Assembly (NCBI RefSeq): GCF_000350145.1
Contig: NZ_BAOL01000173.1
Span: 1-57,962, forward strand
Length of the DNA: 57,962 nucleotides
Direction of reading: 5' to 3'
Source of the DNA: Ilumatobacter nonamiensis YM16-303
GTDB taxonomy: Bacteria > Actinomycetota > Acidimicrobiia > Acidimicrobiales > Ilumatobacteraceae
Of the stretch, positions 1 through 9,510 are shown in pieces (positions within the stretch are counted from its first letter, which is position 1; each line of letters starts with the position of its first letter). The position numbers and the translations under genes are program-made. The notes beneath the pieces are model-generated. The model had not been told where the DNA came from, made no database searches, and was given only the letters and a program-made list of their open reading frames with translations.

Positions 1-2
1 GC

Positions 3-437
3 GACGAGGTCGAGGGGTGGACTCCCGTCGAGGGGCTCGACCTGCCGATGCGCAGCAACCTCGTGCAATGGGACTGGAACGCGGACGAGGGCGCGTTCAT
101 GCGCTCGCAGGCCGGGAGCCCGCACATGGACGTCGCGAACGGCCAGATCAGCGCGACGAACGTGGTCGTCCTGATCGCGACCTACCTGCCGAGCTCGATC
201 GACCGCAACTCACCCGAGGCGCAGACCGTCGCTGCCGGCCAGGCCATCATCTTCAGCAATGGCCAGTACCTCAAGGCCACGTGGTCACGTGACGACAACA
301 CCGAGCCGATCCGGTTCACGGCCGGAACGAACGGCCCTCCGGTGCTGCTCACGCCGGGAAACACCTGGATCGAGTTGGCCGAGTACAACGGGAACGTCGA
401 TCCTGACCTGATCAGCACGGAACTCACCATCCGCTGA
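3..437 (+). CDS. DUF3048-type lipoprotein, C-terminal part (cut by window edge)
   Basis: The reading frame is open from the first bases of the window, so only the last 144 residues are seen. The tail resembles the C-terminal half of DUF3048 (YerB-type) proteins: a WDWNADEGAFMRSQAG stretch, then H-x-D and an N-V-V-V-L strand, then a closing TPGNTWIELAEY segment. The molecular role of that family is unknown; full-length members are usually secreted lipoproteins, but the signal peptide is outside the window. It ends 27 bases before pdxS, which has its own promoter-like hexamer, so the two need not be cotranscribed. Family assignment is by motif memory and moderately sure. Confidence 0.7.
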   Translation, partial: DEVEGWTPVEGLDLPMRSNLVQWDWNADEGAFMRSQAGSPHMDVANGQISATNVVVLIATYLPSSIDRNSPEAQTVAAGQAIIFSNGQYLKATWSRDDNTEPIRFTAGTNGPPVLLTPGNTWIELAEYNGNVDPDLISTELTIR

Positions 438-452
438 TCGGTGATCCGGAAG

Positions 453-458
453 TACGCT
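453..458 (+). promoter_or_regulatory. -10 hexamer TACGCT for pdxS (leaderless)
   Basis: TACGCT ends 6 bases before the pdxS ATG and no Shine-Dalgarno lies between, so the transcript probably starts at or beside the start codon. Confidence 0.6.
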
Positions 459-464
459 GACGAC

Positions 465-1355
465 ATGAGCGAAACCGGCACGGTGACGGCCACCTTCGAA
501 GTGAAGCGCGGCCTGGCCGAGATGATGAAGGGCGGCGTCATCATGGACGTCGTCACCCCCGACCAGGCGAAGATCGCGGAGGACGCCGGTGCGGTTGCCG
601 TCATGGCACTCGAGCGCGTTCCCGCCGACATCCGGGTCGATGGCGGTGTGGCGCGCATGAGCGACCCGGAGATGATCGAGGGAATCCAGTCGGTGTGCTC
701 GATCCCGGTCATGGCCAAGGCCCGCATCGGACACTTCGTGGAAGCGCAGATCCTGCAGGCGCTCGACGTCGACTTCATCGACGAGTCCGAGGTCCTCACC
801 CCGGCCGACGAAACGCACCACATCGACAAGTTCGCGTTCGACGTCCCGTTCGTGTGCGGAGCGACGAATCTCGGCGAGGCGCTGCGGCGGATCTCCGAAG
901 GCGCCGCGATGATCCGTTCGAAGGGTGAGGCCGGTACCGGCAACGTCGTCGAGGCCGTGCGTCACCTGCGCTCGATCATCGGTGACATGAAGCGCATCAC
1001 CCAGTCCGACCAGGCCGAGCTGTTCGAGTGGGCGAAGCGTCTCCAGGCCCCACTCCCGCTGATCCAGGAGATCGCCCGGACCGGCAAGCTCCCGGTGCCG
1101 CTGTTCTGCGCCGGCGGGCTGGCCACACCGGCCGACGCCGCGCTCGCCATGCAGTTGGGCGCCGAGTCGGTGTTCGTCGGCTCCGGGATCTTCAAGTCCG
1201 ACGACCCGTCCCCACGGGCGAAGGCGATCGTCGAGGCGACGACCCATTTCCAGGATCCTGACATCCTCGCCAAGGTCAGCCGCGGCCTCGGCGCGCCGAT
1301 GACCGGCATCGGGATGGACGAGATCGACACCAGGTACGCCGAGCGCGGCTGGTGA
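465..1355 (+). CDS. pdxS: Pyridoxal 5'-phosphate synthase lyase subunit PdxS
   Basis: PdxS (296 aa) condenses ribose 5-phosphate, glyceraldehyde 3-phosphate and ammonia into PLP as a dodecamer that docks PdxT glutaminase subunits. The TIM-barrel catalytic residues are visible: Asp28 in IMDVV, Lys85 in VMAKARIGH and Lys153 in [10 protein letters not shown], equal to Asp24, Lys81 and Lys149 of the Bacillus enzyme with a constant offset of four. I use the ATG at 465 rather than the GTG at 441, because family homology begins there and a -10 hexamer sits 6 bases upstream. The stop overlaps the pdxT start by 4 bases (GTGA), coupling the two subunits. Length is normal. Confidence 0.98.
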   Translation: MSETGTVTATFEVKRGLAEMMKGGVIMDVVTPDQAKIAEDAGAVAVMALERVPADIRVDGGVARMSDPEMIEGIQSVCSIPVMAKARIGHFVEAQILQALDVDFIDESEVLTPADETHHIDKFAFDVPFVCGATNLGEALRRISEGAAMIRSKGEAGTGNVVEAVRHLRSIIGDMKRITQSDQAELFEWAKRLQAPLPLIQEIARTGKLPVPLFCAGGLATPADAALAMQLGAESVFVGSGIFKSDDPSPRAKAIVEATTHFQDPDILAKVSRGLGAPMTGIGMDEIDTRYAERGW

Positions 1356-1930
1356 TCGTCGGCGTTCTGGCTCTCCAGGGAGCCTTCGCCGCTCATCAGG
1401 ATCGTCTCACCGCACTCGGCGTCGACGCGCCAGCCGTACGCACCGCCGACCAACTCGCCCGCGTCGATGCGCTGGTGATGCCCGGTGGCGAGAGCACGAC
1501 GATGTCGCACCTGTTGCGCACGAACGACCTGTTCGGGCCACTCGGTTCCGCGATCGGCGACGGTCTACCGGTGTTCGGTACCTGCGCCGGGATGATCATC
1601 TGTGCGACCGAAGTACTCGACGGCCGGCCCGATCAACGTTCGTTCGGAGCGATCGACGTCGGTGTTCGGCGCAACGGCTACGGGCGACAGCTCAAGAGTT
1701 TCGAATCCGACCTCGACGTCAGCGGCTTCGACGACCCGTTCCGAGCGGTCTTCATCCGTGCACCGATCGTCGAGCGGGTGGGCGACGAGGTGGAGATTCT
1801 GGCGTGCCACGATGGGGTCCCCGTTCTCCTGCGGCAGCGAAGCTGTACGGTGGCGTCGTTCCATCCGGAGCTGACGCCCGACGGGCGACTGCACGCGATG
1901 TTCGTCGAATCGATCGAGTCCCCGAGCTGA
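1352..1930 (+). CDS. pdxT: Pyridoxal 5'-phosphate synthase glutaminase subunit PdxT
   Basis: PdxT (192 aa) is the class I glutamine amidotransferase that supplies ammonia to PdxS. The triad is complete: nucleophile Cys78 in FGTCAGMI, and His171 and Glu173 in SFHPEL. The PGGEST motif (residues 44-49) and the RRNGYGRQ segment are typical of this subfamily. It starts at a GTG that overlaps the pdxS stop, so it should be translated by coupling. In mycobacteria the same pair also precedes the yebC-ruvCAB block, as here. Confidence 0.97.
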   Translation: MIVGVLALQGAFAAHQDRLTALGVDAPAVRTADQLARVDALVMPGGESTTMSHLLRTNDLFGPLGSAIGDGLPVFGTCAGMIICATEVLDGRPDQRSFGAIDVGVRRNGYGRQLKSFESDLDVSGFDDPFRAVFIRAPIVERVGDEVEILACHDGVPVLLRQRSCTVASFHPELTPDGRLHAMFVESIESPS

Positions 1931-1942
1931 GAAGGAGCTGCG

Positions 1943-2695
1943 ATGTCGGGCCATTCCAAGTGGGCAACCATCAAGCACAAGAAGGGTGCCGCCGACGCGG
2001 CGCGCGGCAAGCTCTTCGCCAAACTCGCCCGTCAGGTCGAGGTCGCGGCCAAGGGCGGCGGCGACCCGGACATGAACGCGACCTTGCGCACGGCGGTCCA
2101 GAAGGCCAAGTCCGCGAGTATGACCAACGACGCGATCGATCGGGCGATCAAGCGTGGTTCGGGCGAGGGCGGCGACGCGGTCCAGTACGAGACGATCATG
2201 TACGAGGGATACGCGCCGGGCGGCGTCGCGCTCCTGATCGACGTGTTGACCGACAACCGCAACCGGATCAGCGCCGACGTCCGTCAGGTGTTCAGCAAGC
2301 TCGGGGGCTCGATGGCCGAGCCCGGCGCCGTCGGGTGGCAGTTCGCACGTCGCGGCGTCATCATCACCGTCGATGGAATTGCCGAGGATGACGTGATGCT
2401 CACTGCACTCGATGCCGGCGCCGACGACATCGTCGCGCAGGGCGACGCGTGGCGGATCATGACCGACCCGTCGGATGTGTACGACGTCAAGGCGAAGCTG
2501 GAGGAGGCCGGCATCGAGACGGTCTCGGCGGATTCACCGATGGTCGCCGAGAACCTGATCGAGGTCACCGAGTTGAAGGACGCCAAGGCGATCCTGCGGA
2601 TCATGGAGGCACTCGAGGACAACGACGACGTCCAGGACGTGTTCTCCAACTTCGACATCAGCGACGAACTGATGGAAACGGCGGCCGCCGAATGA
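1943..2695 (+). CDS. yebC: YebC/PmpR family protein
   Basis: A 250-residue member of the YebC (TACO1-related) family. The N-terminal signature [20 protein letters not shown] and the later motif [16 protein letters not shown] are diagnostic. Members were long annotated as transcriptional regulators; more recent work on the family links it to translation of proline-rich stretches, so the exact role here is open. A good ribosome site (AAGGAG at 1932-1937) lies 5 bases before the ATG, unlike many genes in this window. Its position just before ruvC is conserved across actinobacteria and many other phyla. Its stop overlaps the next gene start by 4 bases. Confidence 0.95.
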   Translation: MSGHSKWATIKHKKGAADAARGKLFAKLARQVEVAAKGGGDPDMNATLRTAVQKAKSASMTNDAIDRAIKRGSGEGGDAVQYETIMYEGYAPGGVALLIDVLTDNRNRISADVRQVFSKLGGSMAEPGAVGWQFARRGVIITVDGIAEDDVMLTALDAGADDIVAQGDAWRIMTDPSDVYDVKAKLEEAGIETVSADSPMVAENLIEVTELKDAKAILRIMEALEDNDDVQDVFSNFDISDELMETAAAE

Positions 2696-3144
2696 GCCTG
2701 TCGATCGGCGACCGCGCTCCCGACTTCACCTTGCCGGGCACGAACGACTCGACGTATTCGTTGGCCGATTTCGCCGGCAAGCCGCTGGTGTTGATCTTCT
2801 ACCCCGGCGACGACACCCCGGTCTGCACGCGCCAGTTGAACAGCTACAACGACGGCCTCGAACAGTTCGAGGAACTCGATGCGCAGATCGTCGCGATCTC
2901 CGCGCAGGACATCGGCAGCCACGACGCCTTCGCCGACAAGCATGGCTTCCAGTTCCCACTCCTCGCCGATGTCGACAAGGAGGTCGCCGGCAGGTACGGG
3001 ACGCTCGGTCCGATCGGCTTCCCGCGGCGCAGCGTGTTCATCATCGACGCCGACGGCATCGTCCGTTACGCACACCGAGCGATCGCGGGACTGACGTTCC
3101 GACCGGTCAAGGAACTGGTCGCTGAACTGCGGAAACTGAGCTGA
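2692..3144 (+). CDS. Bcp/AhpC-TSA family peroxiredoxin, single cysteine
   Basis: A 150-residue thioredoxin-fold peroxidase. The peroxidatic Cys45 lies in [10 protein letters not shown], where Pro, Thr and Cys keep the spacing of the Bcp (PrxQ) active site. It is the only cysteine in the protein, so there is no resolving Cys and the enzyme should work as a 1-Cys peroxiredoxin that needs an outside thiol. It reduces hydrogen peroxide and organic hydroperoxides in the cytoplasm. The ATG overlaps the yebC stop (ATGA), implying cotranscription. The ruvC -10 hexamer begins on the base after its stop codon. Confidence 0.9.
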   Translation: MSLSIGDRAPDFTLPGTNDSTYSLADFAGKPLVLIFYPGDDTPVCTRQLNSYNDGLEQFEELDAQIVAISAQDIGSHDAFADKHGFQFPLLADVDKEVAGRYGTLGPIGFPRRSVFIIDADGIVRYAHRAIAGLTFRPVKELVAELRKLS

Positions 3145-3150
3145 TACGGT
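3145..3150 (+). promoter_or_regulatory. -10 hexamer TACGGT for ruvC (leaderless)
   Basis: TACGGT starts immediately after the peroxiredoxin stop codon and ends 8 bases before the ruvC GTG. No ribosome site is present in the gap. Confidence 0.5.
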
Positions 3151-3158
3151 ACGAACCT

Positions 3159-3674
3159 GTGTTCGCTTCCCGTGTACTCGGCATCGACCCCGGCCTCACC
3201 CGCTGTGGGTACGCCGTCGTCGACGGTCGAGGTCCGTCGAACGTCCGGGCGGTGTCGATGGGCGTCATTCGTACACCCGCTTCCGATCCGTTGGCCACCC
3301 GGTTGGCCACGCTGAGGATGGAGTTCACGTCGTTGATCGCCGAGTTCGAGCCCGATGTCGTGGCCGTCGAGCAGGTCTTCTTCCAGGTCAACGTGCGAAC
3401 GGCGATGGCGACGGGCCAGGCGAGTGGGCTCGCGCTGGCCGAGGCGGCGATCGCCGGGTGCGAAGTGATCCAGTACACGCCGAATCAGGTCAAGGACGCC
3501 GTGGCGGGATGGGGCGGCGCCGGCAAGGAACAGGTCCAGAAGATGGTGCAAGCACGACTCAAGCTCTCGACCCTGCCCAAGCCGGCCGACGCCGCCGACG
3601 CCGCCGCACTTGCGCTCACCCACCTCTCGATGTCGCCGATCGGACGCCAGCAACGCCAGGCGGCGGTCCGATGA
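3159..3674 (+). CDS. ruvC: Holliday junction resolvase RuvC
   Basis: RuvC (171 aa) is the dimeric RNase H-fold nuclease that cuts four-way junctions after RuvAB branch migration. The acidic active site is complete: Asp10 in GIDPG, Glu71 in AVEQVFF, and Asp144 and Asp147 in ADAADAA. The GTG at 3159 is chosen because it places the first strand and Asp10 at family-typical positions and has a -10 hexamer 8 bases upstream. Its stop overlaps the ruvA ATG by 4 bases, so ruvCAB forms a tightly coupled unit. Confidence 0.97.
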   Translation: MFASRVLGIDPGLTRCGYAVVDGRGPSNVRAVSMGVIRTPASDPLATRLATLRMEFTSLIAEFEPDVVAVEQVFFQVNVRTAMATGQASGLALAEAAIAGCEVIQYTPNQVKDAVAGWGGAGKEQVQKMVQARLKLSTLPKPADAADAAALALTHLSMSPIGRQQRQAAVR

Positions 3675-4255
3675 TCGGGTCGTTGCGCGGCGAGGTGCTC
3701 GAACGCGAGCTCGACGGCACCGCGTTGGTCGAGGTCGCGGGGGTCGGCTACCGGGTCAACGTCACCGAACGCACGCTCGCGGAGCTCGAGCCCGGCACCG
3801 AGACGTTCCTCTACATCCACCACCACGTCACCGAGACCGCCGAGTCGCTGTTCGGTTTCCGCGCCAAGGACGAGCGGATCACGTTCCACCACCTGATCAA
3901 GACCAACGGCGTCGGGCCGACCCTCGCGATGGCGGTGCTGGCCACGCATCCGCCCGCGGCACTGGTGGACATCGTGTCGAACAACGACATCGGCGCGATG
4001 ACGCTGGTGTCCGGTGTGGGCAAGAAGACCGCCGAGCGGCTGCTCGTCGAACTGCGGGACCGGTTGTCGGTGCCGATGCTCGACGGCGGGGGCGACGTGT
4101 CGAGTTCGGCCGTGGCCGACGTGCGCGAGGCGCTCACCGGCTTGGGCTACGGGCCCGACGAGATCCGAGACGTGTTGCGTGATCTTCCGAGCGATGCGCC
4201 GAGCGCAACGCTGTTGCGTGATGCGCTCAAGTCGTTGGGAGCCAAGCGTGCGTGA
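3671..4255 (+). CDS. ruvA: Holliday junction branch migration protein RuvA
   Basis: RuvA (194 aa) binds the junction as a tetramer and loads RuvB. It starts with the OB-fold motif MIGSLRG and carries the helix-hairpin-helix pair in domain II ([10 protein letters not shown] and [12 protein letters not shown]). The small C-terminal domain III ([18 protein letters not shown]) that contacts RuvB is intact. The ATG overlaps the ruvC stop and the last codons overlap the ruvB GTG, so all three genes are translationally coupled. Confidence 0.97.
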   Translation: MIGSLRGEVLERELDGTALVEVAGVGYRVNVTERTLAELEPGTETFLYIHHHVTETAESLFGFRAKDERITFHHLIKTNGVGPTLAMAVLATHPPAALVDIVSNNDIGAMTLVSGVGKKTAERLLVELRDRLSVPMLDGGGDVSSSAVADVREALTGLGYGPDEIRDVLRDLPSDAPSATLLRDALKSLGAKRA

Positions 4256-5312
4256 GGAGTTCCTCGATCCGAACATGCGTGACTCCGACCGTGACCCGGA
4301 GGGCGAGCCGCTGACGCCCGAGCTCGACGCGGAAGCGGGCCTGCGACCGCAGGCACTCGACGAGTTCGTCGGTCAGAGCGAGCTCAAGGAGCACCTCCAG
4401 ATCGTGCTCGAGGCGGCGCGCAAGCGCGGCCAGTCGGTCGACCACCTGCTCTTCGCGGGTCCTCCCGGCCTGGGCAAGACCACGTTGGCCGGAATCATCG
4501 CCACCGAGATGGGCGTGCAGTTGCACGTCACGTCCGGCCCGGCTCTCGAACGGGCTGGAGATCTCGCCGCGATCCTCACGAAGCTCGAAGACGGTGACGT
4601 GCTGTTCATCGACGAGATCCACCGTCTTTCGCGAGCCGTCGAGGAGATCCTCTATCCGGCGATGGAGGATTTCCAGCTCGACATCATCGTCGGGAAGGGG
4701 CCGGCCGCCTCGAGCATCCGACTCACGATGCCGCCGTTCACCCTCGTCGGGGCGACCACCCGCACCGGGATGATCACCGGTCCGCTCCGTGACCGCTTCG
4801 GCCTGGTCGCCCGTCTCGACTACTACGACACCGATGAACTGCGGATGATCGTCGAACGTGCGGCGGGAATCTTCGAGATCGACATCGACACCGACGGTGC
4901 CCAACAGATCGCGCGGCGTTCGCGTGGCACTCCGCGGATCGCGAACCGGCTCCTGCGGCGGGTGCGAGACTTCGCCGAGGTGCGCGCCGACGGAGCGATC
5001 ACCGCCGACGTGGCGAGCGAGGGACTCGCACTGTTCGGCGTGGACGACCGCGGACTCGACAAGGTCGACCGAGCGATTCTGACGAACCTGTGCAAACAGT
5101 TCGGCGGCGGACCGGTCGGCTTGTCCACGCTCGCGATCAGCGTCGGCGAGCAGCCCGAGACGGTGGAGGACGTGTACGAGCCGTTCCTCATCACCCAGGG
5201 GATGATCGCGCGCACACCGCGGGGCCGAATCGCGCTCGCAGCGGCGTACGAACACATCGGGATGCGGCCGCCCGCGGCCGACCGTTCCGAACAACGCCTC
5301 TTCGACGCCTGA
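4248..5312 (+). CDS. ruvB: Holliday junction branch migration ATPase RuvB
   Basis: RuvB (354 aa) is the AAA+ motor of branch migration. Walker A is GPPGLGKTT at residues 71-79, Walker B is FIDEIHRL around residue 122, and the sensor and arginine-finger region reads [19 protein letters not shown] winged-helix C-terminus follows. The GTG at 4248 overlaps the end of ruvA by 8 bases and has GGGAG six bases upstream; the ATG at 4275 is an alternative but its nearest purine run is 15 bases away. Length is normal. Confidence 0.97.
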   Translation: MREEFLDPNMRDSDRDPEGEPLTPELDAEAGLRPQALDEFVGQSELKEHLQIVLEAARKRGQSVDHLLFAGPPGLGKTTLAGIIATEMGVQLHVTSGPALERAGDLAAILTKLEDGDVLFIDEIHRLSRAVEEILYPAMEDFQLDIIVGKGPAASSIRLTMPPFTLVGATTRTGMITGPLRDRFGLVARLDYYDTDELRMIVERAAGIFEIDIDTDGAQQIARRSRGTPRIANRLLRRVRDFAEVRADGAITADVASEGLALFGVDDRGLDKVDRAILTNLCKQFGGGPVGLSTLAISVGEQPETVEDVYEPFLITQGMIARTPRGRIALAAAYEHIGMRPPAADRSEQRLFDA

Positions 5313-5325
5313 CGGGCAGTGGATC

Positions 5326-6345
5326 GTGCAGCTCTCCGACTTCGACTATTCGTTGCCGTCCGAACGGATCGCGCAGGTTCCGATCGAACCTCGTGACCAC
5401 TCACGTCTGCTCGTCGATCTCGGCGGGGGAGCGGTCGAACACCGGGTGGTCGCCGATCTCGACGAGATCGTGCGTCCCGGAGATCTGCTCGTCCTGAACG
5501 AGACCCGGGTCATCCCTGCCCGGCTCCGGCTCCAGCGATCGACCGGAGGAGCGGCCGAGGCGCTGTTGCTCGAAGCGCTCGACGCCGAACGGCGACGCTG
5601 GGAAGCGTTGGTGCGCCCCGGTGGCAAGGTGCGACCCGGTGAGGTGTTGTCGATCGACGGGACCGGTGTCGTGCGGATGGGGGACCGGACCGCAGCCGGT
5701 GACACGTTCGAGGTCGAGTTGCTCGGCGACGATGACCCGTTGCTCACCCTCGATCGTCTCGGCGAGATGCCGCTCCCGCCCTACATCGGCGAGCGCCTGG
5801 ACGATCCCGACCGGTACCAGACCGTATTCGCGAACGAGCCGGGATCGGCGGCAGCGCCCACCGCCGGCTTGCATTTCACCCCCGAGCTCTTCACCCGCCT
5901 CGACGACCTGGGCATCGCACGGGCGACGGTCGAGTTGGTCGTCGGTCTCGACACGTTCCAACCGATCAGCACCGACGACCCACTCGATCACCCGATGCAC
6001 ACCGAGCGCTACCGCGTCCCCGAGTCGACGATGAGCGCGTGTCTCGAGACCCGGGCGGCAGGGGGCCGTGTCATCGCCGTGGGCACCACCGCCGTGAGGG
6101 CCCTCGAGTCGGCTGCGGCCCGCGGCGAACTCGCCGGGAGAACCGACCTGTTCATCCACCGCGGGTTCGACTGGCAGGTCGTCGACGTGCTGCTGACCAA
6201 CTTCCACCTCCCCAAGACGACGCTGCTGATGATGATCGACGCCTTCGTCGGCGACCGCTGGCGCACTCTCTACGACATCGCCCTGCAGGAGGGCTACCGC
6301 TTCCTCAGTTTCGGCGACGCGATGCTCCTCGACCGTCACGCGTGA
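5326..6345 (+). CDS. queA: S-adenosylmethionine:tRNA ribosyltransferase-isomerase QueA
   Basis: QueA (339 aa) moves the ribosyl part of S-adenosylmethionine onto preQ1 in tRNA to make epoxyqueuosine. Family motifs present are LVLNETRVIPARL, LPPYI, TAGLHFT and the C-terminal LLTNFHLPKTTLLML-like run (here ending MMI). Start is a GTG 13 bases after ruvB; the protein begins directly with the conserved LSDFDY(S)LP stretch. It is followed by tgt, the preceding step of the same pathway, after a 113-base gap containing a large hairpin. No queuosine precursor genes (queCDEF) are in the window. Confidence 0.96.
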   Translation: MQLSDFDYSLPSERIAQVPIEPRDHSRLLVDLGGGAVEHRVVADLDEIVRPGDLLVLNETRVIPARLRLQRSTGGAAEALLLEALDAERRRWEALVRPGGKVRPGEVLSIDGTGVVRMGDRTAAGDTFEVELLGDDDPLLTLDRLGEMPLPPYIGERLDDPDRYQTVFANEPGSAAAPTAGLHFTPELFTRLDDLGIARATVELVVGLDTFQPISTDDPLDHPMHTERYRVPESTMSACLETRAAGGRVIAVGTTAVRALESAAARGELAGRTDLFIHRGFDWQVVDVLLTNFHLPKTTLLMMIDAFVGDRWRTLYDIALQEGYRFLSFGDAMLLDRHA

Positions 6346-6371
6346 GCCTGCCCTGACACCGCTGCCATTCC

Positions 6372-6423
6372 CGTTTGCGTTGTATTTGTGGCTGCCCGGG
6401 GGACCACAAGTGCAACACAAACG
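6372..6423 (+). repeat. Large imperfect inverted repeat between queA and tgt (20-12-20)
   Basis: Arm 6372-6391 (CGTTTGCGTTGTATTTGTGG) pairs with arm 6404-6423 (CCACAAGTGCAACACAAACG) around a 12-base loop. In RNA 17 Watson-Crick pairs and 2 G-U pairs form, with one C-A mismatch. It starts 27 bases after the queA stop. No T-run follows, so a classical intrinsic terminator is not supported. It is AT-richer than its surroundings. Confidence 0.85.
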
Positions 6424-6445
6424 ATGGCTGAGGCGGGTGGGGCGG

Positions 6446-6451
6446 TACCGT
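6446..6451 (+). promoter_or_regulatory. -10 hexamer TACCGT for tgt (leaderless)
   Basis: TACCGT ends 7 bases before the tgt GTG with no ribosome site between. Confidence 0.55.
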
Positions 6452-6458
6452 CGCGGCG

Positions 6459-7556
6459 GTGCATCCGGTCGAGTTCACCACCGACGCCAGTGATGGGGCG
6501 GCGCGCGCCGGGACCGCGGTCACCGCGACGGGGTCGTACACCACGCCGCTGTTCATGCCGGTCGGGACCCGAGGCGCGATCAAGTACCTGAGCGCCGCCG
6601 ACTACGAGCGGATCGGCGCCCAGATCGTGCTCGGCAACACGTATCACCTGATGCTGCGGCCCGGGTCGGAGCTGATCGAACGGTTCGGTGGACTCGGGCG
6701 CTTCGCCGGATGGGGCGGGCTCACCCTCACCGATTCCGGCGGTTTCCAGGTGTTCTCGCTCGACCCGAAGGTCGACGACGACGGCGTCACGTTCAAGAGC
6801 ACGTACGACGGCTCGACCGTGCGTTTCACTCCCGAGGACGCGGTGCGAGTCCAGCAGGAACTGGGGGCTGACATCCAGATGGTGCTCGACCAGTGTCCGC
6901 CACTGCCCAGTTCCGCCGACGTGGTCCGCCAGGCACTCGAGCGGACCACGGCGTGGGCGGCGCGGGCCAAACAGGCGCACACGCGTGTGGATCAAGCACT
7001 GTTCGGCATCGTGCAGGGTGGGATCTCCGAGACGATGCGCGCCGAGAGCGCCCAGCGGACGGTCGAGATCGGCTTCGACGGCTACGGCATCGGCGGACTC
7101 TCGGTCGGCGAGACCCGAGATGAGATGCTTCCCGCGCTCGCTGCGGCGATCGAGCACCTCCCACCCGACCGGCCGCGCTACCTCATGGGTGTCGGTGATC
7201 CGGCGTCGCTCGTCGAAGCGGTCGGCCTCGGCGTCGACCAGTTCGACTGCGTGATGCAGACACGTCTCGGCCGTCACGGCACCGCGTTGACGTCGACCGG
7301 CCGCTTCCAGGCCAAGGCGGCGCGTCATGCCGAACTCGACGAACCTCTCGACGCGAACTGCCCGTGCGAGGTGTGTGCCCGCCACAGCCGCGGCTACATC
7401 CGCCACCTCCTCCAGGTCGGTGAGCCGACGGCGTCACGATTGCTCTCGATCCACAACATCGCGTGGACGATCGACCTGATGAACCAGATGCGCTCGGCGA
7501 TCGCCGCCGGAACGTTCCACGAGTTGCGCCGCGGCGTGCTGGATGTCTGGGGATAG
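6459..7556 (+). CDS. tgt: tRNA-guanine transglycosylase Tgt
   Basis: Tgt (365 aa) swaps guanine-34 of GUN-anticodon tRNAs for preQ1. Active-site residues are visible: Asp92 in LTDSGGFQVFSL and nucleophile Asp263 in QFDCVMQTRLGRHG. The zinc site is Cys301-x-Cys303-x2-Cys306 with His332 in LLSIHNI. The GTG at 6459 follows a -10 hexamer by 7 bases. With queA it gives the tRNA-modifying half of queuosine synthesis. Its stop (TAG, 7554-7556) is also the first half of a TAGCAT hexamer 11 bases before yajC. Confidence 0.97.
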   Translation: MHPVEFTTDASDGAARAGTAVTATGSYTTPLFMPVGTRGAIKYLSAADYERIGAQIVLGNTYHLMLRPGSELIERFGGLGRFAGWGGLTLTDSGGFQVFSLDPKVDDDGVTFKSTYDGSTVRFTPEDAVRVQQELGADIQMVLDQCPPLPSSADVVRQALERTTAWAARAKQAHTRVDQALFGIVQGGISETMRAESAQRTVEIGFDGYGIGGLSVGETRDEMLPALAAAIEHLPPDRPRYLMGVGDPASLVEAVGLGVDQFDCVMQTRLGRHGTALTSTGRFQAKAARHAELDEPLDANCPCEVCARHSRGYIRHLLQVGEPTASRLLSIHNIAWTIDLMNQMRSAIAAGTFHELRRGVLDVWG

Positions 7557-7570
7557 CATCGGCTGCCGCC

Positions 7571-7957
7571 ATGACCAATCTGCTCTCCATCATCGCTCAA
7601 TCCGACGAAGGGGGCGGCAGCATCTTCTCGTTCCTGCTGCTCCCGCTGATGCTCGTCGGGATGTACTTCCTGATCATTCGTCCGAACAGCAAGCGCCGGA
7701 AGCAAGCCGCCGCACTGCAATCCGAGCTCAGCGTGGGCGATGAGGTCCTGACGGCGGCCGGAATCGTCGGCACGATCACGGGCGAGGACGGACCGACCCG
7801 GTTCTGGCTCGAGATCGATGACGACGTACAGGTGCGCATCGCGCGCGGGTCGGTGCAGGGCAAGATCGACACCAGCGCGGAAGACGTCGAGCCGACCGAT
7901 GAGGTCGACGACGCCGACGAGGACATCGATTCGAAGAACTCGGTCGACGGCGACTGA
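7571..7957 (+). CDS. yajC: Sec translocase accessory protein YajC
   Basis: A 128-residue single-pass membrane protein. The hydrophobic segment spans about residues 15-36 (IFSFLLLPLMLVGMYFLII), followed by the basic stretch RPNSKRRKQ and the family motif LSVGDEVLTAAGIVGTI. YajC associates with SecDF and SecYEG. The C-terminal tail is very acidic (EDVEPTDEVDDADEDID). The ATG at 7571 is chosen because it precedes the membrane segment; longer frames run into tgt. The last base of its stop is the first base of secD (TGATG), fitting one operon. Confidence 0.95.
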   Translation: MTNLLSIIAQSDEGGGSIFSFLLLPLMLVGMYFLIIRPNSKRRKQAAALQSELSVGDEVLTAAGIVGTITGEDGPTRFWLEIDDDVQVRIARGSVQGKIDTSAEDVEPTDEVDDADEDIDSKNSVDGD

Positions 7958-9510
7958 TGAAGCGCCGGCTCTGGTCGTCGTTGCTGGCGACGACGATCGT
8001 GATCCTTGGCGTGTTCATCGCGAACCTCGCCACGGGAACGGCGCCGCTGCTGGGTCTCGACCTGCAGGGCGGCGCGAGCGTCATCCTCGAACCTGCTGAC
8101 GACGCGAGCGGAGAGGACCTGACGGTCGTCCGCGACCTCATCCGTGACGAACTGGAGCGCACCGGCATCGCCGAACCCAACGTCCGCGTTCAGGGCGAGA
8201 CGATCGTGGTCGAACTTCCGGGCGTGAAAGATCAACAGCAGGCACTCGACGCGGTCGACGTCTCCGGCATCGTGGAGCTGCGACCGGTCGTCGAGTTCGC
8301 ACAGTGCACTCCGGAGGAGGAGCAGGCCGCTCCCGACGGTGTGAGTGCCGACCCCACGGCACCTCCGACGACGCTCGGCGTGTTCGCACCCGAGCCGCCC
8401 GCGGAGGTCCAGGTTCCGGACGACACCGTCGGTCTGCGCCCGGCGCGCACGCCCGACACCACGCCGAGCACGGAACCGGTTCCCGACACGGTTCCGCTGC
8501 CTGATCTCCCGGACGACCTCGATCTGTCCGAGCTCCAGTCCCCGACGGGCGCCGAGCTGTTGATCACCCGTGACGGCCAGCCGCTCTGTGTCGGCCCTTC
8601 CGACGGAACGGGCGAGGTGTTCGAACGTCAGAGCGCGTTCGTCGACAACCAGTTCGGCTTTCAGGTCAATGTCGAACTCCGCGGTGGAGAGGGCGAGACG
8701 ACGTGGAACCGCCTGGCCGAACAGTGCTTCAACGGCACCCCGATCTGCCCCCGTACCCAGCCGGGTTCGAACGGTCAGCTCGCGATCGTGCTCGACGACG
8801 TCATCCAGTCGGCACCGTCGGTCAACCAACCGGCGTTCGATGGCGCCGTGTCGATCACGGGTGAGTTCACGCAATCCGAAGCGCAGGACCTCGCCAACAT
8901 CCTCAACCGTGGTGCGTTCCCGGTCGAGATGGTGGCCCAGGAATCGCAGACGATCTCCCCGGCAGCGGGTCAGGAATCCTTGCGCGCCTCGGTGATCGCC
9001 GGTCTGATCGGCGTCGCCCTCGTGCTCGCCTTCCTGCTCGCGTACTACCGCTGGATCGCGCTCGTGATCATCGGGGGCATGACGATCTGGGGGCTCACCG
9101 TCTACAGCGTGGCTGCGCTCGTGTCAAGCGCGACCAACTACTCGCTCAGCCTCGCCGGAATCACCGGCATCATCGTCGCGGTCGGTGTCACCGTCGACAG
9201 CTACGTGGTGTTCTTCGAGCGGATGAAGGACGAGATCCGCAACGGACGCACACTGAAGAACGCGGCCCCGCGCAGCTTCAAGATGACGTGGCGCACGATC
9301 TGGTCTGCCGACCTGGTGTCGGTCATCGGTGCCGCGATTCTGTTCTCGTTGAGCGTCGGTTCGGTCCGCGGATTCGCACTGTTCCTCGGGATCACGACGC
9401 TCTGCGACCTGTTCGTCTGCTTCTTCTTCACCCGTCCCGCGGTGCTGTTGCTGGCGCGGAGCAAGTTCATGGCCGGTCGCAAGGCGTTCGGCCTGGAGGT
9501 GGTGCAGTGA
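7957..9510 (+). CDS. secD: Protein translocase subunit SecD
   Basis: SecD (517 aa) uses the proton motive force to aid late steps of Sec export. It has an N-terminal membrane segment (about 7-26), the motif LGLDLQGGASV (33-42), a large extracytoplasmic domain, and five C-terminal membrane segments beginning near residue 345. Residues 119-190 form a low-complexity Pro/Thr/Glu/Asp-rich insertion in the extracytoplasmic domain, followed by four cysteine positions in the rest of that domain. A proline-rich region at this place is known from other actinobacterial SecD proteins. It overlaps secF by 4 bases (GTGA). Confidence 0.96.
   Translation: MKRRLWSSLLATTIVILGVFIANLATGTAPLLGLDLQGGASVILEPADDASGEDLTVVRDLIRDELERTGIAEPNVRVQGETIVVELPGVKDQQQALDAVDVSGIVELRPVVEFAQCTPEEEQAAPDGVSADPTAPPTTLGVFAPEPPAEVQVPDDTVGLRPARTPDTTPSTEPVPDTVPLPDLPDDLDLSELQSPTGAELLITRDGQPLCVGPSDGTGEVFERQSAFVDNQFGFQVNVELRGGEGETTWNRLAEQCFNGTPICPRTQPGSNGQLAIVLDDVIQSAPSVNQPAFDGAVSITGEFTQSEAQDLANILNRGAFPVEMVAQESQTISPAAGQESLRASVIAGLIGVALVLAFLLAYYRWIALVIIGGMTIWGLTVYSVAALVSSATNYSLSLAGITGIIVAVGVTVDSYVVFFERMKDEIRNGRTLKNAAPRSFKMTWRTIWSADLVSVIGAAILFSLSVGSVRGFALFLGITTLCDLFVCFFFTRPAVLLLARSKFMAGRKAFGLEVVQ

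Noticed and set aside
6424-6458. ATG at 6424 just after the queA-tgt hairpin as a gene start
   Set aside because: Its frame runs as a shadow over tgt with no homology, while tgt has a well-placed GTG and -10 hexamer.
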